Positions 1 through 9,166 are shown, numbered from the stretch's first letter. The stretch is 33,878 bases of DNA from JAPLDP01 sp964628285 (GCA_964628285.1 CAZVNP010000034.1:1-33878); one strand, 5' to 3'. Numbers and translations: made by a program. Notes: generated by a model not told the origin, from the letters alone.

Positions 1-38
1 CCCCTCTCCTTTCAAGGAGAGGGGTCGGGGGTGAGGTC
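1..38. repeat. Hairpin repeat at the window edge
   Basis: Positions 1-11 and 14-24 are perfect reverse complements (CCCCTCTCCTT and AAGGAGAGGGG), followed by a G-rich tail GTCGGGGGTGAGGT. The element reaches the stop codon of the aminotransferase at 37 and is cut by the window start. A palindrome with this G-rich tail resembles interspersed non-coding repeats common in Bacteroidetes genomes. As RNA it could act as a 3' hairpin for the aminotransferase transcript, but no U-tract is visible. Confidence 0.6.
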
Positions 39-1350
39 ATTTGTGATTTTGATTAAATGCTTCGAGTCTGCTCTTCAGTGCCGGGAACTGGTCGCGCTGG
101 ACGAGCGACACGCAGGCGCGCAGACCCTCGGCACGCTGGCTGCGGCATACTGTCAATGAAATGGCGCTGATGCCGTAGTACATCAGCTCGCTGAGCAACT
201 CCTCGCTTGTCATGCCGGGATAAGCCAGAGTGAAATAGAATCCGTCGGCAATGGGATCATTTTCATCCATATCATACACGATTCTGAATCCGTTATCGGT
301 GAACAATTTCTTCATGATGGCTGCCCTGGCGGCATATTCCTTCACCTCCTCAAGGGGTTTGTAGGTGCCGTCGTTCATGGCTTTCAGCATGGCCGTCAGA
401 GCCCTCTGCGGCGTATGGGCCGTGCCGGCGCTCAGGGCGTACAACGTGCCGAAGGTCATGCACGGACCCAGTTGATCGAAGATGAAGCGTTTCAGAAGAT
501 AAGGCGATCTTATGTTGAACACTTTATCGGACATGACCATCATCCCGATGCGCTGACCGGCATAACTGAAGACCTTGGAACTCGAAATCAGCAGGATATA
601 ATTATCAGAGTAATGCGACACGGAAGGCTGAAATGGTGGTTGTCCCGGGACACCATATTTTTTCCTGAAATCCATTGCGAAATAAGCCAGATCCTCCACG
701 ACGATGACATTGTATTTGTCGGCCAGTTCACCTATGATGCTTAGCTCTTTTTCGGAGAAACATATCCAGGCCGGGTTATTGGGGCTGCAATATATGATGC
801 ACGAGATGTTTCCTTTGCTGAGATAGGATTCCAGCTTATCGTGTAGCTTATCGCCGCGGTATTCATAAATGTCAAAGGATTCACTGTTTATGCCGAGCAC
901 CATATGCTGCTGTTTATGCAGGGGGAAACCCGGGTCGATGAACAGCGTCGTATCTCTTCCCTCCCAGAGCTGGTTCACTGTCAGGAAGGTGGCAAAGCTT
1001 CCCATGGTGGAGCCCACGGTGGGAATACAACCTTCGGGGTCCACATCAATGTTCAGGAAGAGCTTAACAAAACGCGACGCCTCTTTTTTAAATTCAGGGA
1101 TACCCTGTATGTCGGGATAGATTGCCGCCAGCCCCTGGCGGTGCGCTTCCCTCTCGGCCTCGATGCCAATGGATGAAGGTGATAATCCGGGGACACCCAT
1201 CTCCATGCGGATGTAACGTTCACCCGTGGCCCGCTCCACATCGTCGACCAATTTCTTGATCATCCGGATGGTGGCTGTGCTGAAGCTCTTAATATTGCTC
1301 TCCTTGATAACCTTTGTTACAATGTCGTAGTTGATGGGTGTTTCCTTCAT
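37..1350 (-). CDS. PLP-dependent aminotransferase, class I/II
   Basis: A 437-residue fold-type I aminotransferase. The PLP Schiff-base lysine is probably Lys259 in SSSKVFSYAGQRIG, whose downstream Arg is the usual phosphate contact. Asp220 and Tyr223 in VVEDLAYF match the residues that hold the pyridine ring, and SPNNPAW at 189-195 replaces the common NPTG loop. The missing TG makes it a divergent subgroup, so the amino acid substrate cannot be named. It should be cytosolic and move an amino group from an amino acid to a 2-oxo acid. The ATG start at 1350 has no obvious ribosome binding site. A 138-bp gap separates it from the upstream acyl-CoA synthetase. Together they could turn amino acids into oxo acids, acyl-CoAs and ATP, but no oxidoreductase for the middle step is present here, so that link is inference. 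Confidence 0.9.
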   Translation of the reverse strand: MKETPINYDIVTKVIKESNIKSFSTATIRMIKKLVDDVERATGERYIRMEMGVPGLSPSSIGIEAEREAHRQGLAAIYPDIQGIPEFKKEASRFVKLFLNIDVDPEGCIPTVGSTMGSFATFLTVNQLWEGRDTTLFIDPGFPLHKQQHMVLGINSESFDIYEYRGDKLHDKLESYLSKGNISCIIYCSPNNPAWICFSEKELSIIGELADKYNVIVVEDLAYFAMDFRKKYGVPGQPPFQPSVSHYSDNYILLISSSKVFSYAGQRIGMMVMSDKVFNIRSPYLLKRFIFDQLGPCMTFGTLYALSAGTAHTPQRALTAMLKAMNDGTYKPLEEVKEYAARAAIMKKLFTDNGFRIVYDMDENDPIADGFYFTLAYPGMTSEELLSELMYYGISAISLTVCRSQRAEGLRACVSLVQRDQFPALKSRLEAFNQNHK

Positions 1351-1488
1351 ATTGCTCTAATTTTCAACAGTGAGAACCATGATGTTAAATGACACCCGAA
1401 AATTAGCCATTTTTTTCAGAACACAATATATTATTTACGGCTAAAAAACATCCCGGAAGGGCATGGGGGTTTAAGAATAAAATGGAAA

Positions 1489-3543
1489 TCATTTATTAAT
1501 ATGTATACGGGCATCGACCGCATGAAGCCCCTTTTCTGCCGTGAAAAGCGGATTGATATCCATTTCATCAATCTCGGGTGCTGCCTGCAGCAGTGCGGAA
1601 AGATGGCAGATCACATCCGCAAAGTCCTCTTCATCCGCTTTTTTCAGATCACGGTATCCCTGGAACAGACGATATCCTTTTAATCGTCTGATGGCTGCGA
1701 GAGCTTCCTTTTTTCCTGCCGGGGCCAGGATGACGCTGACATCCCTGATGAGCTCAATGAGCACGCCGCCTAAACCGCAAAACAGGAGATGCCCGAAAGG
1801 GCCTTCGTATTTGGCACCGACAAAAAGTTCCGTGCCTGAGAGCATAGGTTGAAGCAGCAATGACATCGTCCCGGGAATGCCGATCAGCCTGTCGTATTGT
1901 GCCATCAATTCTTTCTCATTAATGATATTAAGGGCTACGCCGCCGGTGTCTGTCTTATGCACGGGTCCTATGACTTTCATGACGACAGGATAACCTGTTT
2001 TGCCGGCGGCTTTCAGGGCTTCGTCTCTGGAATGGACGATGGTCTCCCTCACGCGCTTTATGCCGGCGGCATCGAGCATTGCGACAGCCTTGTCGGGAGC
2101 GAGGTAGCCTGTACAGGCTTCCTTTATGATAGCCCTGATGCGGGGTGTATCGATCTTGGGCAGACGGGCACGGGACGCCGGCGGCGGCGTGTTGTAAACC
2201 TGGGCCAGGGCTTTGCCCAGTATCACTTCATCCGGAAAAAACACCCTGCCCGTCGAGCGAAACAGCTCCGTCTCTTCATGGGCCGTGGTGACAGACGGTA
2301 AAACAGGATAAATGGGTTTTGCCGACGTATCTATTTTCTTTTGCAGGACCTCATAAACATCGAATATTTTCTTCAGCCCTGGGGTGCCGAAAATGACGGC
2401 CATGCCATCGATCCCTTTAAATCGTTTGTCCACATAGTCGATGATGGCATCGAGCTGGGCGGCGGTTCCGGTGGCCAGAAAGTCGATGGGGTTGGCCACC
2501 GACGATCCCGGGAAGAGCCGGCGTTTAAGTTCCTCAGCGATGGCGCCTTCGAGACGGGGTACGTTGAGCCCGTTGCTGACGAGGGTGTCGGTGAGCATGA
2601 CGGCAGGACCTCCGGCATGTGAGATGACGGCGACATTTTTCCCTTTCATTTTTTTCTGCATGAATACGGAAGCCACGGCGATAAGCTCTTCACGTCCACG
2701 GCAGCGCACGATGCCGGCTTTGCGGAAGAGAGCCTCCACGGCCATGTCGGAGCTGGCCAGCGCCCCCGTATGTGACGAGGCGGCCCTGATACCCGCCTCC
2801 GAAGTCCCCGCCTTGATGGCTGCTATCCTGCATCCTTTGCGTATCAACGAGCTGGCATGCCGCAGCAACATACCGGGTTTATCCAGTTTCTCCATGTACA
2901 ACAACTTGATATCGGAGCTGGAAGCCGGATCATATGTCTCATCCATGTATTTAACTATGTCCTCCACGCCCATCTGGGCGCTGTTGCCCACGCTGAAAAC
3001 ACTGGAGAAGGTAAGCCCTTTCGGGATGCCCGCCTCCATAATAAAGCAGGCCGTCGCACCGGAACCGGAGACCAGACTGCATCCCTTTAATGTGAGATTT
3101 GGAACAGGCTCAGTGAAAATGCTGTGATGATTGGGCGTCAGAATACCGGTGCAGTTGGGTCCCAGCAGAGCGCCGTTCACGGCATTGACCGATGCCACGA
3201 TCTGCTCTTCCAGCTGACGTCCTTCCTCGCTCTCTTCACTGAAGCCGGCCGAAATGACAATAAAGGCCCTGGTGTTCTTCTCACGGGCCAGGATATCGAC
3301 CACACCGGGGACCATCGCCGCAGGGATGGCTATGACGGCCAGATCGGTGTCGGGAAGTTCCCTGACATCATGATAGCTCTTGATGCCCTGTACTTCATCT
3401 TCTTTTATATTGGATACGTAAAGCCGCCCTTTGAAATGACCATCGAGGATATTCTTCAGGACTTTACCGCCCGGTTTGGAGATGTCATTGGAACCGCCCA
3501 CGACAACAATGCTTGCGGGGTCGATCAATTGCTTGTTGATCAT
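1489..3543 (-). CDS. ADP-forming acetyl/acyl-CoA synthetase, fused alpha-beta
   Basis: At 684 residues this has the full order of a fused NDP-forming acyl-CoA synthetase. An N-terminal CoA-binding Rossmann domain (about 5-130) contains VVVGGSND and GPNCTG at 128-133. Succinyl-CoA-ligase-like domains follow, with SVGNSAQMG near 184-192 and the likely phospho-accepting His258 in SSHTGALAS. The C-terminal ATP-grasp domain (about 465-684) carries HKTDTGGVALN and the metal-binding EMDINPLF. The family converts acyl-CoA, ADP and phosphate to free acid, CoA and ATP, and supports acetate or branched-chain acid formation in fermenters. The alpha and beta parts are separate subunits in some archaea and fused here. 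The start is ATG at 3543. Substrate range (acetyl, aryl or branched acyl) cannot be read from sequence. Confidence 0.92.
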   Translation of the reverse strand: MINKQLIDPASIVVVGGSNDISKPGGKVLKNILDGHFKGRLYVSNIKEDEVQGIKSYHDVRELPDTDLAVIAIPAAMVPGVVDILAREKNTRAFIVISAGFSEESEEGRQLEEQIVASVNAVNGALLGPNCTGILTPNHHSIFTEPVPNLTLKGCSLVSGSGATACFIMEAGIPKGLTFSSVFSVGNSAQMGVEDIVKYMDETYDPASSSDIKLLYMEKLDKPGMLLRHASSLIRKGCRIAAIKAGTSEAGIRAASSHTGALASSDMAVEALFRKAGIVRCRGREELIAVASVFMQKKMKGKNVAVISHAGGPAVMLTDTLVSNGLNVPRLEGAIAEELKRRLFPGSSVANPIDFLATGTAAQLDAIIDYVDKRFKGIDGMAVIFGTPGLKKIFDVYEVLQKKIDTSAKPIYPVLPSVTTAHEETELFRSTGRVFFPDEVILGKALAQVYNTPPPASRARLPKIDTPRIRAIIKEACTGYLAPDKAVAMLDAAGIKRVRETIVHSRDEALKAAGKTGYPVVMKVIGPVHKTDTGGVALNIINEKELMAQYDRLIGIPGTMSLLLQPMLSGTELFVGAKYEGPFGHLLFCGLGGVLIELIRDVSVILAPAGKKEALAAIRRLKGYRLFQGYRDLKKADEEDFADVICHLSALLQAAPEIDEMDINPLFTAEKGLHAVDARIHINK

Positions 3544-3674
3544 ATGAACAGGTTAAACAGGGCTAAATTAAGAAAAATTATGACCGGAGGGGGAAGGGAA
3601 GCCTGAAATCAACCCGCTATGATCAGATAGGCTATTCCGATTTATTGGGAAACCAGGGTATGAAAGCGGATGTT

Positions 3675-5480
3675 CTATTCGAACATCATGGTCAGGGCCA
3701 CCGTTCCCCTGCCGGCATGGATGCCTATGACGGGCGATATGCTGTAAATGTAAGCCGGTTTTTTACCCAGGATTTTCGTCAGCTCAGAGGCATACCATTC
3801 GGCTGCTTTTCTGGTTTCACGGTTGGAATAGACCACGGCATATTCCCAAATCTTCTTTTGCCGGCTCAGTTCTCTGACCCGTTTTAACACCTTCCGGATA
3901 TTACCGTTGCGGCTGAAGGCTTTCTCGAGAAGAATGGCTTTGCCATTGGGGTCAAGTGAGATGATCGGTTTGAGGTTGAGCAAATTGGCTATAAATCCTT
4001 TCATGGGACTGACACGGCCGCCTTTGACAAATGATTTCAGATTCTGAGGGCTGACCAATAAGGTTATCTTGCCGATCCATTCTTGCGCTTTCTCAACGAT
4101 TTCTTCATGTGACCAGCCTTTTTCAATAGCCAGTGCGACACGATAAACCAGCAATCCCAATCCGCTCGAGATGCTTTTGGAATCGATGACGGTTATTTTT
4201 TTCCCTGACAGCTTCGACGAGTTTTCAGCCGCCTTCAGGCTGCTTGACCAGGTGCCGCTCAAAGCGTTGGCAAGATGGATGGAAATGATGGAATCATAAT
4301 GAGAGGCCAGAAAATTGAATTTGTTGACAAATTCCTGTATGCCGGGTTGTGATGTGGAGGGAAATTTCTTGACATGCTCCATGAGCTGATAAAACCGTTC
4401 GGCGGTCATGGTTAACTTGTCGAGGTATTGTGTCCCGTCGGCGTGAAGGATGATGGGCACCATTTGGATCTGATACCTGTCCATGATTTCCTGCGGCAGA
4501 TCGCAGGTTGAATCCGTCACCAGGCCGATATTCCATTTCCGTTTCCGGGCGACTTCGTTCTGCATGAACATATCATCCACCTTCTGGTAGGTGATATCGC
4601 CATATCTGGCAAGCACACCGAAGAGTTCGGCGGGTTCATCGGTATGGATATGAATATGGAGCTTTTGGGTGGAGCCGGCAATAACCAGTGAATCACCGTA
4701 ACGTTCGATGTTTTTCCTGATGGTGAGGCTATCGATCTTTTCGCTGCTTACAAGGGCTTCAGTACAATAGCGGTAGTTGATCTTAGTGTGCACGGTTTCG
4801 GGGATAGTCCCTGCTTTGGCGAGCTTCCATGCCGTAATGAGATGCCTGAGCTTGCCATGTTTCAGAAACTCGATCATACCTTCCAGGAAAACCACAAATC
4901 CTTTGGCGCCGGCATCGACCACCTTGTTCCGGGCCAGGACCTCGAGTTTATGCTGCGTTTCCTGCAGCGATTGTTTGGCTTTTTTATAGGCTTCTATCAG
5001 CAGCTGTATGAAATTATCGGTGCTGTTTTTTATCGAATCGATGAATTCGGCCCATTCTCTGATGACCGTGATCATTGTTCCTTCCACCGGATTGGCAATG
5101 GCATCGTAGGCGTACCTGACGGCTTTCTTCAACACCTCGGCGAAGCTGATCACATCGATGTCGCTGTTGCTTTTGATCTCATTGCCAAATCCATAGAGAA
5201 ATTGTGCGAAGATGATGCCTGAGTTACCGCGGGCACCTGTGATGGCCGCATCGGCGATGGCCATAGCCGCTACCTTGACATTGCCTGTCGGGATGCGGGT
5301 GTTCACGATGGACAGCATGGTGGAGGCCAGGTTGGTGCCGGTATCAGCATCGGGGACAGGGAATACGTTGATCTTGTTCAGATAATCCTGGTGTTCGAAG
5401 ATTTTTTGAGCTCCGGCAATGAAGCTGTAATACAGGTTCTTGCCGTTAAGAGACCGGATAATAGATGACGGTTGAGCCAA
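3675..5480 (-). CDS. DAK2-DegV fusion, possible one-chain fatty acid kinase
   Basis: 601 residues combining two usually separate proteins. The N-terminal DAK2/FakA-like kinase domain (about 10-225) has the ATP/Mg signature NVFPVPDADTGTNL (38-51) and GARGNSG (82-88). A FakA-type middle segment follows with YRYCTEALVSS. From about residue 310 to the end lies a DegV/FakB-like lipid-binding domain starting IGLVTDSTCDLP, with PSTSQPG further on. In Firmicutes, FakA phosphorylates fatty acids presented by the separate DegV protein FakB. Here both could be in cis. The start is TTG at 5480: there is no in-frame ATG between it and the upstream stop, and the next internal Met lies beyond the ATP motif. 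It sits 33 bp after the ABC permease and may be co-transcribed. Fatty acid as substrate is inferred from family knowledge. Confidence 0.88.
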   Translation of the reverse strand: MAQPSSIIRSLNGKNLYYSFIAGAQKIFEHQDYLNKINVFPVPDADTGTNLASTMLSIVNTRIPTGNVKVAAMAIADAAITGARGNSGIIFAQFLYGFGNEIKSNSDIDVISFAEVLKKAVRYAYDAIANPVEGTMITVIREWAEFIDSIKNSTDNFIQLLIEAYKKAKQSLQETQHKLEVLARNKVVDAGAKGFVVFLEGMIEFLKHGKLRHLITAWKLAKAGTIPETVHTKINYRYCTEALVSSEKIDSLTIRKNIERYGDSLVIAGSTQKLHIHIHTDEPAELFGVLARYGDITYQKVDDMFMQNEVARKRKWNIGLVTDSTCDLPQEIMDRYQIQMVPIILHADGTQYLDKLTMTAERFYQLMEHVKKFPSTSQPGIQEFVNKFNFLASHYDSIISIHLANALSGTWSSSLKAAENSSKLSGKKITVIDSKSISSGLGLLVYRVALAIEKGWSHEEIVEKAQEWIGKITLLVSPQNLKSFVKGGRVSPMKGFIANLLNLKPIISLDPNGKAILLEKAFSRNGNIRKVLKRVRELSRQKKIWEYAVVYSNRETRKAAEWYASELTKILGKKPAYIYSISPVIGIHAGRGTVALTMMFE

Positions 5481-5502
5481 TGATGAAGAAATAAAATTTT
5501 TG

Positions 5503-5510
5503 CAAAATTA
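5503..5510 (-). promoter_or_regulatory. Possible -7 box (TAATTTTG) for the DAK2-DegV gene
   Basis: On the minus strand this reads TAATTTTG, matching the Bacteroidetes -7 consensus TAnnTTTG, 22 bp before the TTG start. I see no TTTG-like -33 element at the expected distance inside the permease gene. It may be chance in an AT-rich gap. Confidence 0.35.
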
Positions 5511-5513
5511 CCA

Positions 5514-6848
5514 TTATGTTTTATATCTCAGCCATTTCCACAATTCTTTGTAATTAACTTTTTTACCGTACATCAGGATGCCTGTGCGATAGATTTTGCC
5601 GGCCATCCAGGTGGTGGCGAGGAAACCGGCGATTAAAAGTATCACCGACAGGATCATGTCGGCATACGGCACACCGAAAGGAATACGTGCCATCATGATG
5701 ATGGGGGAGGTGAAAGGTATGATCGACAACCAGAACACGGCGGGACTGTCGGGATTGTTGATCACGTAAGATATCATGATCAGCCCCAGGATCAGAGGTA
5801 TAGTGATGGGGAGCATGAATTGCTGTGTGTCCGACTCGTTATCGACGGCAGCGCCCACAGAGGCGAATAAAGCGGCGTAAAGAAGATAACCCCCGAGGAA
5901 AAAGAAGAGGAAAAATCCCAGCACCAAAGGATAGTTGACCGAGTTGACGGCCTCCCAGGCCACATTCAGGCTGGCCATGGCACTTTCACCTCCCTGTTCA
6001 GCCTCGTTGGGCGGCAGCAATCTGTTCTGCTCGGTTATCAGCATCTCCCTGCCGCCGCTGCCGGTCATCTGACCACCGTAGACCGCCGAGAAAGCGAAGA
6101 CAATGCCTGCCGTCAGCATGACCCACAGCAGGAACTGGGTCAGCCCCACCAGAGCTATGCCTACGATCTTGCCCAGCATGAGCTGAAAGGGTTTCACTGA
6201 TGAAACGATGACCTCCACAATGCGGTTCGACTTCTCTTCGATAACTCCCCGTAAGACCTGGGTGCCGTAAAGAAAAATGAACATATAGATCAAAAATCCA
6301 CCGGCCCAGCCGACGATCATACTGACCTCGGTAAAGCTTTTTGTCTCCTTTCCACTTTTATCTATCTTAAAAGAAGTGAGGTTAATGGTTGTTTTGATCG
6401 ATTTCAGGATGTCTTCATTCACGCCCGAAGCCGCCAGTTTGAGCTGTTCATCCTCTTTCTTCATGACATTACGTATGGTCCCGGTCACAATCAGACTGGG
6501 CTGCTTCATGGAGTATATGTATCCATTGGTTGGCACCGTCCCTGATGTGCGCGGTATATACAACAGCGCATAATACCCGCTGTCGGTCAGCAGTTTTTTA
6601 GCTGCGGCCAGATCGGTGGTGATATCAACGAAGGTCAGGTTTTGTTCATTCGTAAACTTACCGGCGAACAGTCCCGTTTCGTCAAGAACACCGATTTTTT
6701 TGGGCTGCCCTTCCATGGTGGCGATAAGCACCGGTATGATGATCATGGCAGCCATTAATATAGGGCCCAGGAAAGTCATAACAAGGAAGGATCGTTTTCT
6801 GACCCTGGTCAGGTATTCACGGGCAATGATGATGGGTATCTTCTTCAT
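5514..6848 (-). CDS. ABC-2 exporter permease, NatB-like
   Basis: A 444-residue ABC-2 family permease. One membrane helix at about 22-45 (LVMTFLGPILMAAMIIIPVL) is followed by a large extracytoplasmic domain (about 46-175). Around five further helices occupy 178-430, including GGFLIYMFIFLYGTQVLRGV and a terminal ILSVILLIAGFLATTW. The conserved EEKSNRIVEVIVSSV follows the second helix, as in NatB-like and DUF3526-like exporters. It starts 3 bp after the stop of the ATPase gene, so the two subunits are surely co-translated. The known relative NatAB exports sodium in Bacillus, but other ABC-2 exporters carry drugs, lipids or peptides, so the cargo here is open. Confidence 0.9.
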   Translation of the reverse strand: MKKIPIIIAREYLTRVRKRSFLVMTFLGPILMAAMIIIPVLIATMEGQPKKIGVLDETGLFAGKFTNEQNLTFVDITTDLAAAKKLLTDSGYYALLYIPRTSGTVPTNGYIYSMKQPSLIVTGTIRNVMKKEDEQLKLAASGVNEDILKSIKTTINLTSFKIDKSGKETKSFTEVSMIVGWAGGFLIYMFIFLYGTQVLRGVIEEKSNRIVEVIVSSVKPFQLMLGKIVGIALVGLTQFLLWVMLTAGIVFAFSAVYGGQMTGSGGREMLITEQNRLLPPNEAEQGGESAMASLNVAWEAVNSVNYPLVLGFFLFFFLGGYLLYAALFASVGAAVDNESDTQQFMLPITIPLILGLIMISYVINNPDSPAVFWLSIIPFTSPIIMMARIPFGVPYADMILSVILLIAGFLATTWMAGKIYRTGILMYGKKVNYKELWKWLRYKT

Positions 6849-6851
6849 GTG

Positions 6852-7793
6852 TCAGGCTGTCTGAGGGTTAATCCTTTGTGTGTCTTCGCTGACCTTGCTG
6901 ATGAAAATATCATTGATTGAAGGCAGGATTTCATTGAAACCGAGTATCCTGATATATGGAAGCAGACCCTCAAGCAACTCGTTCGGTGATGTTTTCGCGG
7001 GGATCCTGATGGTGGCTGTGTGCATATTGTCATCACGGGTGTGGCTGAGCAGCTCAAAACCTTCCTTCAATATGGTACTGATTTGATCTTTGGCATCATC
7101 ATATATGATCTCCCAGGCATTGGATTTATATTGGTTCTTTATTTCCTTCACGCTGCCCTCAAGGATTTTCTCCGCTTTGTTGATCAGGGCGATATGAGTA
7201 CACAGCTCTTCCACCGAGGCCATATTATGGGTAGAAAAGATGATGGTCGACCCATTGTCACGCAATCTGAGTATTTCTTCCTTGATGATATTGATATTGA
7301 TGGGATCGAATCCGCTGAAGGGTTCATCGAAGATCACCAGGCGGGGTTCGTGGACGACGGTGATCATGAACTGCACTTTCTGCTGCATGCCTTTTGACAG
7401 CTCTTCGACTTTACGATTCCACCACATCTGTATATCGAAGCGTTCAAACCATTTCCTGAGGCGAGTCAGGGCATCGTATTTCTCAAGGCCTTTAAGCCGG
7501 GCCAGGTATAGCGCCTGTTCACCCACTTTCATTTTTTTGTACAACCCTCTTTCTTCGGGGAGGTATCCGATGAGATGGGTATGTTCAGGTGCCAGTCTGT
7601 GACCTTCAATGAAAATCTCCCCTTCATCGGGCGCTATGATTTGGGTGATGATGCGGATGAAGGTGGTTTTACCGGCCCCGTTGGGTCCCAGCAACCCATA
7701 GATGCTGCCCTCCGGCACCCCGATATCCACCTTTCTCAGTGCCGTATGATTGGCAAAGCGCTTGGTGATGGAAGTTGCGGATAATATTTCCAT
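6852..7793 (-). CDS. ABC exporter ATP-binding subunit, NatA-like
   Basis: 313 residues. The ATPase domain (about 1-220) has Walker A GPNGAGKTT, signature LSKGMQQK (the LSxGM form typical of ABC-2 exporters), Walker B LVIFDEPFSGFDP and the switch histidine in FSTHNM. The C-terminal about 90 residues form the accessory domain common in this group. I place the start at ATG 7793 (MEILSATSITKRF). An in-frame TTG at 7805 would add four residues and is less likely. The gene precedes the permease by 3 bp and the DAK2-DegV gene follows, so the three may form one unit. Powers export through the membrane subunit; the cargo is unknown. Confidence 0.92.
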   Translation of the reverse strand: MEILSATSITKRFANHTALRKVDIGVPEGSIYGLLGPNGAGKTTFIRIITQIIAPDEGEIFIEGHRLAPEHTHLIGYLPEERGLYKKMKVGEQALYLARLKGLEKYDALTRLRKWFERFDIQMWWNRKVEELSKGMQQKVQFMITVVHEPRLVIFDEPFSGFDPININIIKEEILRLRDNGSTIIFSTHNMASVEELCTHIALINKAEKILEGSVKEIKNQYKSNAWEIIYDDAKDQISTILKEGFELLSHTRDDNMHTATIRIPAKTSPNELLEGLLPYIRILGFNEILPSINDIFISKVSEDTQRINPQTA

Positions 7794-7850
7794 TTCACGA
7801 GACAATCTTTCTTTTGTGGCGTAGCTTCGCTGCTTCCCTCTCCCTCTCCC

Positions 7851-7871
7851 GACTTCTGACTGCCGACTGAT
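7851..7871. repeat. 7-bp tandem repeat, three degenerate units
   Basis: Three consecutive 7-mers GACTTCT, GACTGCC and GACTGAT share GACT at each unit start. They directly follow a CCCTCT-type microrepeat at about 7835-7850 and end just outside the dnaJ stop region. The stretch is non-coding. Confidence 0.6.
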
Positions 7872-7874
7872 TTA

Positions 7875-9038
7875 TTATCCTTCCGTATAAAAATATTCCT
7901 TCATACGGTCAAAAAATTTCTTATCCTTATGAGAGGGATTGGGTTTGAAGTTTTCGGATTCCTGCAGTTTCTCCAACAGCTCTTTTTCCTGTTTGGTGAT
8001 GTTTTTAGGTATCCACACATTGATGTTGATGAGCAGGTCGCCTTTCCCGAAGCCGTTGAAGACGGGTAATCCTTTTCCTTTGAGTCGCAGCACCTTTCCG
8101 GGTTGTGTTCCCGCCGGTATTTTGATCCTGGCTTTGCCATCGAGTGTGGGTACTTCGATGGTTGTGCCCATGGCTGCATCGGGTATGCTGATAAAATGTT
8201 CACAGATCAGATTGCTGTCATCGCGGATGAGCTCTTCATGTTTAATCTCTTCAATCAGCACGATAAGATCGCCGGGTATGCCGCCACGCGGGGCGGCGTT
8301 ACCTTTGCCCGACAGCGACAGTTGCATGCCGTCGGACACGCCTGCCGGGATACGGATGGTGATGACATCTTCGCCTTTTACGATGCCATGACCCAGGCAC
8401 TGGCTGCAGCGGTGTGTGATGATCTGCCCTTCGCCGTTACATGTCGGGCAGGTGGAGGTGGTTTGCATCTGTCCCAGGAAGGTGTTGGTGATGCGTGTCA
8501 CCGAGCCGGTGCCGTGACAGGTGGAGCAGGTTTGAAAGGAGGAGCCCCCCTCGGCGCCGGTGCCTCTGCACTGACTGCAGGTGACATACTTCTCGACTTT
8601 TATTTTCTTATCGACATTCCTGGCAATCTCTTCCAGGGTGAGTTTCACTTTAACCCTGAGGTTGGTGCCCTTTGTGGCTCTCTTGCGGCGGTAACCGGCG
8701 TCGGTGCCGAAACCGAAGCCGCCGAAGCTGGCGAAGGCATCACCAAAGATGTCACCGAACTGCCTGAAGATGTCGTCCATGGTCATCCCTTCACCATAAC
8801 GGGCACCGGCACCTTTCAGCCCTTCATGGCCATAACGGTCGTAAAGTTTTCTTTTCTCGGGGTTGCTGAGCACCTCGTAGGCTTCGGCGGCTTCCTTGAA
8901 TTTCTCCTCAGCCTCCTTATTGCCCGGATTGCGGTCGGGATGGTATTTCAGGGCCATCTGCCGGTAAGCTTTCTTGATATCCTGTTCCCCGGCATCCCGC
9001 GAAACGCCTAAGACCTCATAATAATCACGTTTCGACAT
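7875..9038 (-). CDS. dnaJ: Chaperone DnaJ (Hsp40)
   Basis: 387 residues, the normal DnaJ length and domain order. The J domain (1-70) has the essential HPD in KYHPDRNPG. A Gly/Phe-rich linker follows (near FASFGGFGFG). The zinc-finger domain has four CxxCxGxG motifs: CSQCRGTG, CSTCHGTG, CPTCNGEG and CSQCLGHG. The C-terminal substrate-binding domain includes IRIPAGVSDGMQL. DnaJ delivers unfolded clients to DnaK and stimulates its ATPase. grpE lies just upstream and dnaK is not in the window. The 128-bp gap to grpE contains a heptanucleotide tandem repeat but no recognisable promoter, so dnaJ is probably read through from grpE. No CIRCE operator is visible. Confidence 0.97.
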   Translation of the reverse strand: MSKRDYYEVLGVSRDAGEQDIKKAYRQMALKYHPDRNPGNKEAEEKFKEAAEAYEVLSNPEKRKLYDRYGHEGLKGAGARYGEGMTMDDIFRQFGDIFGDAFASFGGFGFGTDAGYRRKRATKGTNLRVKVKLTLEEIARNVDKKIKVEKYVTCSQCRGTGAEGGSSFQTCSTCHGTGSVTRITNTFLGQMQTTSTCPTCNGEGQIITHRCSQCLGHGIVKGEDVITIRIPAGVSDGMQLSLSGKGNAAPRGGIPGDLIVLIEEIKHEELIRDDSNLICEHFISIPDAAMGTTIEVPTLDGKARIKIPAGTQPGKVLRLKGKGLPVFNGFGKGDLLININVWIPKNITKQEKELLEKLQESENFKPNPSHKDKKFFDRMKEYFYTEG

Positions 9039-9122
9039 AATTTAGCCTCGATTCTGATAATGCCTGGCAGTCTGCTACCAATGAATGATAACCTTGATTC
9101 CGGCTCCAACTGTATGAAGTAT

Positions 9123-9157
9123 TGTTGAACATTGAATGTTGAGTGTTGGATGTTGGA
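9123..9157. repeat. 7-bp tandem repeat, five units (TGTTGRA)
   Basis: Five head-to-tail 7-mers: TGTTGAA, CATTGAA, TGTTGAG, TGTTGGA, TGTTGGA. They lie between grpE and dnaJ. Similar heptamer runs recur between genes in Bacteroidetes assemblies as far as I recall. No function is known to me. Confidence 0.75.
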
Positions 9158-9166
9158 TACCTGATC

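Noticed and set aside
1440..1488. Terminator after the acyl-CoA synthetase gene
   Set aside because: Only a 3-bp GGG/CCC stem around a TTCC loop precedes the T-run, too weak to call.
8103..9011. Long plus-strand reading frame opposite dnaJ (302 codons)
   Set aside because: It is antisense to a fully motif-supported dnaJ, has no family features and arises from the codon pattern of the real gene.
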